A stretch of DNA of 64,000 bases, taken from Ekhidna sp. Its GTDB lineage: Bacteria; Bacteroidota; Bacteroidia; Cytophagales; Cyclobacteriaceae. The translations under genes were made by a program, and so were the position numbers. Position 1 is the first letter of the stretch; every line of letters begins with the position of its first letter. The stretch is from contig JACONI010000099.1 in the NCBI GenBank assembly GCA_014323825.1, positions 36,878 through 100,877 of the forward strand, written 5' to 3'. Below the pieces are notes generated by a model, which saw only the letters and a program-made list of their open reading frames with translations, did not search any database and was not told the origin of the DNA. Shown piece by piece: positions 58,020-64,000 of the stretch.

Positions 58020-59534
58020 TTACCCAAAATTTCCCTGCATCCATTGTTGACGCTTTTGCTGATTTCTCAACCTTCTGACAAATGCATAAATCAATAACAA
58101 GAGAATTGGAGCAAAAACATTGGCATATTTTATGACCTCTTTGGTGCTGTCTTCAATGCTTTCCAATGGTCGGGAATTAATTCCTTTTGTTCTGAGTTCA
58201 ATGAGACCGGTATCATCCGCTAACCAGTCAATTGCATTAGAAGCTAAATTCACGTGATCCGGAGGAAGCTGCCTTACCTGCTGACCTTCTCCATTCAAAT
58301 AAAAATCACCATTTCCAAACACGACCATTTTACCTAAACCTCCATTCAGGCCTTCCAAAGCCACTCCTAATGACTGTACGCCCATTCCAAAATCATTTTC
58401 AGTCCACCTTCTCTGGATATCAATGTAAGAAGGAGCTCTTTCGGTACCCGAACTACCGGAAGTAAACACGATTGGAGTTGATACAACTGAGGTATCAGTG
58501 TTTACCGGAACTACGTTTGTTGCAAAAGAGAAAGTAATTTCATCCAATCCTTTTGTTATCGGATGGTCTTCAAAGTTAGATACTCTTGGAAAGAATGGAA
58601 ACTCTTTTTGGCTGTTGATGGTAAAAAAACCCTGACGCTGTTGGACATTAACTGTTGCACATTCTACATCTACTACAAAATCAGCCCCTAATTTTACTCC
58701 TTTTTGATTAAGCCAGTTTACCAGTCCAATATCCGGTGCAGTAGATAACAAACCCTGCTGCAAATCTCCCTGCACATTAGAATAAGCAATAAATAACTTT
58801 CCTCCTGAACTTAAATATGTGTCTAATTTATCAAAATGACTTTGAGGGACCGTATCCGAAGGAGCTAAAATTGCTATTGCTCTGTAGAAATCCGGAATAC
58901 TCTCCTCATCTTTGATTTCATAGTTTTCTACCGAATAAAGTACTCCAAGTTGCTGTGACAGCTGGGGGATAGAACTAAGAGATGTCTCTCCGTGACCGGC
59001 CAATACTGCAATTTTTGGCTTATCCTGTACGGAAAGCTTCTTAATAGAGGTGGTTAATTCATATTCCATTGCGGCACCGGGCTGGATTAATGGAATGCTC
59101 TCTTTTTGCTCACCCATCTGTAAAACGGCTCCCATGTAAGCACGCATCTGCTCTACCCTGTCATTTTCACGCACGTTGATCATGATGGGGCCAATTCCCT
59201 TCTGCTGTACTTCCTGCTCTTTGGTTTGGTCTTCGTTAGGATTAATGAACTCATACACTACATTCCCACCGGAGCGTTGTTCATATTCAATGAGAATGTC
59301 TTCAAAATCCTTCCTGTTATTAAGCAATTGGGGCGGGAGGTCTTCAGAAAAATAGGCCGACACGGTGATTACGTCATCCAAATCACTAAGGATGTCCTTG
59401 GTCGCATCGCTTAGAGTATAACGTTCATCTTCTGTAAAATCTAACCTGAAATAAAGTTGATTAGAAATGAAGTTAGCGACACTTATTATTGCTACGATAA
59501 TAATAAGCTGCGTAATTATGGTTTGTTTTTTCAT
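58020..59534 (-). CDS. gldG: Gliding-associated ABC transporter component GldG
   Basis: From ATG 59534 (MKKQTIITQLIIIVAIISVA), 504 residues; upstream codons overlap gldF and are not conserved. One N-terminal and one C-terminal membrane helix (ANVFAPILLLLIYAFVRRLR) flank a large periplasmic domain with VYEFINPNEDQTKE and IAVLAGHGETSL, typical of GldG/IFT52-like proteins. In Flavobacterium, GldA, GldF and GldG form an ABC transporter linked to gliding. It starts one base after the gldF stop. Confidence 0.88.
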   Translation of the reverse strand: MKKQTIITQLIIIVAIISVANFISNQLYFRLDFTEDERYTLSDATKDILSDLDDVITVSAYFSEDLPPQLLNNRKDFEDILIEYEQRSGGNVVYEFINPNEDQTKEQEVQQKGIGPIMINVRENDRVEQMRAYMGAVLQMGEQKESIPLIQPGAAMEYELTTSIKKLSVQDKPKIAVLAGHGETSLSSIPQLSQQLGVLYSVENYEIKDEESIPDFYRAIAILAPSDTVPQSHFDKLDTYLSSGGKLFIAYSNVQGDLQQGLLSTAPDIGLVNWLNQKGVKLGADFVVDVECATVNVQQRQGFFTINSQKEFPFFPRVSNFEDHPITKGLDEITFSFATNVVPVNTDTSVVSTPIVFTSGSSGTERAPSYIDIQRRWTENDFGMGVQSLGVALEGLNGGLGKMVVFGNGDFYLNGEGQQVRQLPPDHVNLASNAIDWLADDTGLIELRTKGINSRPLESIEDSTKEVIKYANVFAPILLLLIYAFVRRLRNQQKRQQWMQGNFG

Positions 59535-59535
59535 C

Positions 59536-60258
59536 TTATTTCCAATTTCTTTTAGACAACATAATTTTAGTTCCAGCCAAGCCAATCAGAATGATTGAGA
59601 TGAAGTAGATGATATCCCTGCTATCAATGACTCCTCTGCTTAGTGAATTAACATGCGTTCTTAAACTGAGGAAACTGAACACCTGACCTAAAGAGCCCGT
59701 GAGTCCTGAGCCGATCACATCAAACAGCATTTGAAAGAAAATCCCAATAAAGAGTGCAATGAGGAATGCTACTATTTGATTTTGAGTCAGGCTGCTGGCA
59801 AATAAGCCTATGCTTATATAGCTGGCTGCCAATAAAATCATTCCCAGATATCCTCCAATAACCCCGCCGTCATCTACATTGCCGAGTCGGCTTATCGTGA
59901 TGTAATAAGGCACCGTGCACAGCAAGGCAATTAAAACAAGCACAAGACACGCAAAAAACTTACCTGCCACAATTTGCCCGTCAGAAACGGCTTTTGTGAT
60001 AAGCAGTTCTATGGTTCCTGACTTATTCTCTTCTGCGATCATTCTCATGGTGATTGCCGGAATAAAGAAGAACAAAGACCAGAACGCAATATCATAAAAG
60101 ACAGATAGGCTCGCCTGCCCAAGCATGAAAACATTGGTACCGAAAAGCCAGGTAAACGATCCACTCAATCCCAAGAAGAGAATGATCATTACGTAGGCGA
60201 TAAGGGAATCAAAAAATCCCGAAAGTTCTCTTTTAGTAATTATCCAAATCTTGCTCAT
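59536..60258 (-). CDS. gldF: Gliding-associated ABC permease GldF
   Basis: 240 residues with six predicted membrane helices, starting MSKIWIITKRELSGFFDSLI; the EENKSGTIELLITKAVSDGQ segment is characteristic of ABC-2 permeases of the GldF/NosY type. It lies between gldA and gldG with gaps of 3 and 1 bases, indicating coupled expression. Confidence 0.9.
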   Translation of the reverse strand: MSKIWIITKRELSGFFDSLIAYVMIILFLGLSGSFTWLFGTNVFMLGQASLSVFYDIAFWSLFFFIPAITMRMIAEENKSGTIELLITKAVSDGQIVAGKFFACLVLVLIALLCTVPYYITISRLGNVDDGGVIGGYLGMILLAASYISIGLFASSLTQNQIVAFLIALFIGIFFQMLFDVIGSGLTGSLGQVFSFLSLRTHVNSLSRGVIDSRDIIYFISIILIGLAGTKIMLSKRNWK

Positions 60259-60261
60259 CTC

Positions 60262-61188
60262 TTAGTTAGTTAAATTTCTAAATACATCCTCCAAACGGGT
60301 CTCAATACCTGTCATTTCCATCAGATACCATTTCCTGGATACACATAGGTCAAATACCTCTTTTCTCGAACTTGATTCCGGTTTGCTTTGAACTGTAAAC
60401 CAGTTCTCCTTTCCGTCAACAGGACTTACTTTTTCTACGTTTTTCAATTCTCTCAGTGCTTTCTCAATATTATCCTTACCCGATGCGTCAATATTTATTG
60501 TAAGTATTTCCTGTCCCTGCGCCTGCTGACGTAGTGTCTCCGAAGAACCGTCAGCAACGATTCTTCCTTTATTGATGATAAGGATTCTGTCACAGGTAGC
60601 CTCAACCTCTGAAAGAATATGCGAGCTTAGAATGACGGTCTTTTCTTTGCCTAAGTCCTTGATTAGCTTTCTGATCTCAACAATTTGATTGGGATCCAGC
60701 CCCGTAGTTGGTTCATCTAAAATCAACATCTCAGGGTCATGAATCATTGCCTGAGCCAGCCCCACCCTTTGACGGTATCCTTTGGATAGCTCCCCGATAT
60801 TTTTATGCTTCTCTACATCAAGCCCGCACCGGTCAATCATCGCTCCGATCCGTGAAGGAATATCTGACTTGTTCACGCCTTGTATCTCCGCACTGAATCG
60901 TAAGTAATCTACGATAGGCATATCCAGATAAAGTGGGTTATGCTCAGGCAGATAACCGATTTTTTTCTTTACCTCTTCGGGATTTGATAAGACAGAAGCT
61001 CCTTCAACGGTTACATCACCGGACGTTGGTGCCATGAAGCATGTTATCATCTTCATTGTGGTACTTTTCCCCGCACCGTTCGGCCCTAAGAAACCAACAA
61101 CTTCTCCCGTGTTGATTTCAAATGAAATATCATTGACAGCCTTTTGAATCCCGTATTTTTTGGTAAGATTCTCTACTACAATTGCCAT
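60262..61188 (-). CDS. gldA: Gliding-associated ABC ATPase GldA
   Basis: From ATG 61188 (MAIVVENLTKKYGIQKAVND), 308 residues; a TTG three codons upstream is less likely. Walker A FLGPNGAGKSTTMKM, signature LSKGYRQRVGLAQAM, Walker B MLILDEPTTGLDPNQ, switch His in ILSSHILSEVE; a C-terminal domain of about 80 residues follows. It powers the GldFG transporter. It is first in a four-gene operon. Confidence 0.92.
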   Translation of the reverse strand: MAIVVENLTKKYGIQKAVNDISFEINTGEVVGFLGPNGAGKSTTMKMITCFMAPTSGDVTVEGASVLSNPEEVKKKIGYLPEHNPLYLDMPIVDYLRFSAEIQGVNKSDIPSRIGAMIDRCGLDVEKHKNIGELSKGYRQRVGLAQAMIHDPEMLILDEPTTGLDPNQIVEIRKLIKDLGKEKTVILSSHILSEVEATCDRILIINKGRIVADGSSETLRQQAQGQEILTINIDASGKDNIEKALRELKNVEKVSPVDGKENWFTVQSKPESSSRKEVFDLCVSRKWYLMEMTGIETRLEDVFRNLTN

Positions 61189-61311
61189 AGTTGTCAAATT
61201 TCAAAAAACAGTGCAAGTTTAAAAACGATAGTAAAAAAGTTCAAACTGCTCATCATGTTAAATTATGTTAATCTCAATTAATATACGAATCAGGTTTTAA
61301 ATTTAAACTTT

Positions 61312-61815
61312 ATGAAGATTGGATTGATTGCGGACACCCACGGGTTCCTGGATATTAAAGTGTTTAACTATTTTGAGTGTGTTGATGAGATATGGCACGC
61401 AGGAGATATAGGTACTATGGAAGTGCTGGAAGCTTTAAGAGCATTTAAACCCACAATGGCAGTATGGGGAAACATTGACGGAGAGAGATTAAGGGTTGAA
61501 TGCCGGGAAGAAGAAATATTCGAACGAGAAGGGGTGAAAGTTCTTCTTACACATATCGCTGCTAAGCCGCCTAAGTACAATAAGAAAGTGTCAGATTACG
61601 TAAAACAGTATCAACCTAAACTTCTTGTCTGTGGTCATTCCCACATCCTGAAAGTGATGACGGATACCGAGAACAAACTACTCTTTATGAATCCCGGTGC
61701 AGCCGGAAGGCAGGGGTTTCATAAGGTAAAGACCTTGCTGAGGTTCGATTTGGAGGACGGGGAGATTAAAAACCCCGAAGTGATAGAGTTAGGGCCGAGA
61801 GGCAAAACTCCATAA
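61312..61815 (+). CDS. YfcE/MJ0936-type metallophosphoesterase
   Basis: 167 residues with every metal-binding block of the calcineurin-like phosphoesterases: IADTHG, HAGDIG, WGNIDGE, LLTHIAA and CGHSHILKV. Small single-domain members hydrolyse phosphodiesters such as cyclic or artificial substrates; the natural substrate is unknown. It is divergent from gldA. Confidence 0.92.
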   Translation: MKIGLIADTHGFLDIKVFNYFECVDEIWHAGDIGTMEVLEALRAFKPTMAVWGNIDGERLRVECREEEIFEREGVKVLLTHIAAKPPKYNKKVSDYVKQYQPKLLVCGHSHILKVMTDTENKLLFMNPGAAGRQGFHKVKTLLRFDLEDGEIKNPEVIELGPRGKTP

Positions 61816-61837
61816 GATATTGTGCGGCTTATCTTCT

Positions 61838-62305
61838 TTATTCCAACGCCCTGAAATACTCCAGGATCGCCCGTGCCTCCTCTTCATTTAATTTTTGATC
61901 GACCATCAGTTGACCGTCAAACTCCATGAAAAGTGCTTTTGCCAGAGAATCCTTTTGAAGCATCTCATCCGTATTCAGGATCATGTTCATTACCCACTCG
62001 GGAGTCCTTCGTTTAAGGATTCCATCGGGAGAAGGCCCAATAAATTTCAATCCGATTTTATGGCATACCGTACACTTTTCTTTATAGATTGCTTCCCCTT
62101 TACGAACCAGTACCGAATCAATTACCTCCTCCAGCACTATTGAAGAAACAGGCCCTACCCCCTTATTTTTTAAATCCACGAAAACGGAAGCCTTCCGGAG
62201 TGACTCCTTCTCTTTCTTTTTAAAAGAAAACTCTTTTGGTGCTTCTTTAGGCCGGCACTGAAAAATGATCAGCGAAAGAAAAAGAAATGCAATTCGATAT
62301 ATCAT
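61838..62305 (-). CDS. Cytochrome c-family lipoprotein
   Basis: 155 residues. A lipoprotein signal (FLSLIIFQCRPKE, Cys17) precedes a class I cytochrome c domain with heme motif CTVCH in YKEKCTVCHKIGLKFIG and a distal Met region (MVDQKLNEEEARAIL). It would carry electrons on the periplasmic face of a membrane. Its start is 23 bases from the divergent DUF1080 gene. Confidence 0.9.
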   Translation of the reverse strand: MIYRIAFLFLSLIIFQCRPKEAPKEFSFKKKEKESLRKASVFVDLKNKGVGPVSSIVLEEVIDSVLVRKGEAIYKEKCTVCHKIGLKFIGPSPDGILKRRTPEWVMNMILNTDEMLQKDSLAKALFMEFDGQLMVDQKLNEEEARAILEYFRALE

Positions 62306-62327
62306 TGAAATTATCTATCTTGCTAAG

Positions 62328-63020
62328 ATGAAGCAATCCATGTTAATTGTCCTTAGTTTTATCGTAATTAGTTGCAGCCCCAAAGAGGAATGGACACCTC
62401 TTTTTAACGATGAAGACCTGGACGGATGGCATATCTATCTCAAAGGAAAAGAAAACTACAACGGCTGGTATGTGGACAGTGGAGTACTGGCATTCGACCC
62501 TGCCGGCAGAACAGTCATAAGCAATGCTGACCTGGTTACGGATCAACGGTTCACTAACTTTGAGTTATCCATTGAATGGATGATTTCGGAAAAAGGGAAC
62601 TCAGGAATTTTCTGGGGAGTAAAGGAAGATACATCCTACCAGCATACCTACGAAACAGGTCCCGAAATCCAGGTACTGGATGATAACTGGACCGAATATA
62701 TTGAAGAACGCGGAGATATTCAACGGGCAGGGTCCGTTTTCAATATAATTGCACCTTCCCGAATTGCAAGTAAACCTGCCGGAGAATGGAATCATTACCT
62801 CATCCATATTGACCACATTAAAAACGAAGGTTTTGTCCTTTTCAACAGGGTGGAAATCATGAGATTTCCTGTAAACGGACCCGAATGGGAGGAACTGATC
62901 AGCAACTCCGGATTCAAAAATATGCCGGGCTTTGGCAAAGAAAAAACAGGTCATATTGCTTTACAGGATCACGGAAATCAGGTGGCCTATCGAAACATCA
63001 GAATCAGGAAATTAATGTAG
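62328..63020 (+). CDS. DUF1080 (3-keto-disaccharide hydrolase-type) lipoprotein
   Basis: From ATG 62328 (MKQSMLIVLSFIVISCSPKE, lipidated Cys16), 230 residues; an in-frame ATG at 62265 would overlap the divergent cytochrome gene and precede the signal peptide. The fold is a concanavalin-like jelly roll with WTPLFNDEDLDGWHIY, ISEKGNSGIFWGVKE, GPEIQVLDD and PAGEWNHYLI, the conserved blocks of DUF1080. Some members hydrolyse 3-keto-glycosides; it probably acts at the envelope on a saccharide. Confidence 0.92.
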   Translation: MKQSMLIVLSFIVISCSPKEEWTPLFNDEDLDGWHIYLKGKENYNGWYVDSGVLAFDPAGRTVISNADLVTDQRFTNFELSIEWMISEKGNSGIFWGVKEDTSYQHTYETGPEIQVLDDNWTEYIEERGDIQRAGSVFNIIAPSRIASKPAGEWNHYLIHIDHIKNEGFVLFNRVEIMRFPVNGPEWEELISNSGFKNMPGFGKEKTGHIALQDHGNQVAYRNIRIRKLM

Positions 63021-63103
63021 GCAGTTATGTTTTAGCCGGAACTTTATTTAAAAATATCTTTTTGGGCATTGCATAAAATGCAGTAGATTATCAATAAAAA
63101 AGA

Positions 63104-63259
63104 ATGAATACAAAAATTCCCCACTGTCCCAAATGTCATGCTAAAGACGATGTCAAGCATGGGATGAGTGATGGAAAACAACCCTATAAATGCAAAGCAT
63201 GCCCATACCATTTTACGATTCCCAAATTAGGCAAAGGAATAGATAATTATTATGTTTAA
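63104..63259 (+). pseudogene. IS-transposase zinc-ribbon fragment
   Basis: 51 residues, MNTKIPHCPKCHAKDDVKHG then CKACPYHFTIPKLGKGIDNY. The two Cys pairs form a zinc ribbon like the N-terminus of IS1-type transposases of Bacteroidota, where the sequence continues after GKGIDxYY into an HTH domain. Here it ends at TAA. It differs from the IS1 copies elsewhere in the window, so it is a separate remnant. Confidence 0.65.
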
Positions 63260-63380
63260 CTATACCTCAGACTTTCTTAGGGCAGCTTCCAAATATTGGA
63301 AAAAAGGATTGGGTGAATTGTATCGTTCTTACTCCAATAGTGAACGAATTGCAGATATGGTTGTTGAAAAGCTCAAGTAA
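63252..63380 (+). CDS. Possible small protein, 42 aa
   Basis: ATG at 63252 overlaps the transposase fragment by 8 bases and opens MFNYTSDFLRAASKYWKKGL then a mixed helical tail to TAA. No family is recognised. It may be a chance frame inside IS debris. Confidence 0.25.
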   Translation: MFNYTSDFLRAASKYWKKGLGELYRSYSNSERIADMVVEKLK

Positions 63381-63630
63381 CCTGTAGTGGAAAGGGAAAG
63401 AGACTTATATAAAATCCGTTGTGTATTTTAAATAATGATTTCTAATTTCAACATCAGCATAGCAACCACTCCTTTTTAATCGGCCTACATTTTTAATAAA
63501 AAAACAGACGACCCCTTGACAATTAAATCTTTTTATCCTTACTTTGTATTTTAATAAAAAGATGTTTAACCTTGCAACTGAAATAATTTTTTAAACAATA
63601 AATTTTTTTATGATGTTTTATTTTATTATA
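63381..63630. other. Intergenic region, no gene seen
   Basis: Very AT-rich, with two T-rich stretches before the C tract. It probably contains the promoter of the BACON lipoprotein gene, but no TANNTTTG element is evident to me. Confidence 0.4.
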
Positions 63631-63642
63631 CCCCCCCCCCCC
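63631..63642 (+). repeat. C12 homopolymer at the start of a lipoprotein gene
   Basis: Twelve consecutive C residues between ATGs at 63610/63613 and the lipoprotein signal peptide. With 12 C the frame from those ATGs ends in TAG at 63649; with 13 or 10 C it would join the lipoprotein frame. Confidence 0.9.
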
Positions 63643-63650
63643 TATATATA

Positions 63651-64000
63651 GTTAAACTTTTTCAGAAAGTTCTCCTATTTATCAGCGTGGGGATAGCACT
63701 AACCGCTTGCGGGGGAGACGACGATAAGCCGGTAGAAATAAAATTAGCTTTAGCTGAAACTTCGCTTTCCATTTCTGCCGATGAACTGGAACCGACAGAC
63801 ATAGCCGTCACGGCGAGCGGAGGGGAATGGACGGTAACCTCTAATGTAAACTGGCTGCGCGCAGAGAAGGTCGACAATGAAACACTTCGCGTAAGTTATG
63901 ACAAAAATAACAAAGCGGAACCTCGCGAAGGGATCATTACCGCTTCTATTGGAGAAGTCAGCGGTACGATCTCCGTAACGCAAGAAGGCGTAAAGTTAGA
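63651..64000 (+). CDS. BACON-domain lipoprotein, partial, possibly phase-variable
   Basis: The frame open from 63651 to the window edge reads VKLFQKVLLFISVGIALTAC followed by GGDDDKPVE, a lipoprotein signal with acidic residues after the Cys that suggests surface export. It continues into a BACON-type Ig-like domain (SGGEWTVTSNVNWLRAEK, EGIITASIGEVSGTISVTQE), common in Bacteroidota surface carbohydrate- or mucin-binding proteins. No ATG, GTG or TTG lies in this frame upstream of the signal peptide; the nearest ATGs are in the frame that would join after a change in the C12 tract. Either the gene is switched off or its start was lost. The 3' part is outside the window. Confidence 0.75.

Overview
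The window is from a Bacteroidota genome, most likely order Cytophagales. Evidence: a gldA-gldF-gldG gliding/ABC operon, a SusC/SusD pair, a C-terminal type IX secretion sorting domain, lipoproteins with acidic residues after the lipobox Cys, HYR and BACON domains, TANNTTTG -7 promoter elements, and a tmRNA tag (GESNYAMAA) close to the known Cytophaga tag. Housekeeping genes (hisS, dnaX, ssrA, ffs, tRNA-Ala, ftsE, glgB, talC) mark it as chromosomal.

Layout. 1-1.6 kb: a partial DNA methyltransferase, then nested insertion-sequence debris that truncates a sugar amidotransferase gene. 1.6-9.4 kb: a minus-strand, translationally coupled surface-glycan operon. It holds homologues of all four Campylobacter capsule phosphoramidate enzymes (glutamine kinase, cytidylyltransferase, gamma-glutamyl-CDP-amidate hydrolase, CDP-amidate kinase), plus a sulfotransferase-fold protein and a methyltransferase. 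The kinase gene is broken by a frameshift and an amber codon, and the asparagine synthase at the head of the operon is cut by an IS1-family element. 9.4-13.2 kb: that IS, whose other side cuts a SusC gene followed by SusD. 13.3-16.1 kb: a coiled-coil membrane protein, then an NSS transporter with its 34-aa subunit and an NTP-pyrophosphatase. 16.2-19.4 kb: two restriction-modification modules; the second methyltransferase has an in-frame stop. 19.6-27.4 kb: a radical SAM/oxidoreductase pair, a TonB receptor, a lipoprotein, hisS.

27.5-34.8 kb: a BspA-repeat/HYR adhesin, an internally deleted IS1 derivative, dnaX with a probable A10 slippage site, and tmRNA. 35.3-37.9 kb: a HincII-like restriction-modification unit (nuclease gene broken by a stop) between 45-bp direct repeats, one of which is the 3' end of a prolyl oligopeptidase gene. 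40.5-49.1 kb: glgB, a 21-bp satellite, and a giant cadherin-repeat lipoprotein gene with a frameshift. 49.2-51.4 kb: the C-terminal part of a type ISP restriction enzyme carrying an in-frame, inverted-repeat-flanked DUF559 nuclease cassette. 51.6-63.0 kb: mostly conserved chromosomal genes. The right edge holds a transposase remnant and a BACON lipoprotein gene behind a C12 tract that may switch it on and off.

Best candidates for something new: the Bacteroidota phosphoramidate operon with its atypical sulfotransferase-like protein, and the DUF559 cassette that behaves like a protein-coding mobile domain. All assignments come from reading the sequence; no database search was run.
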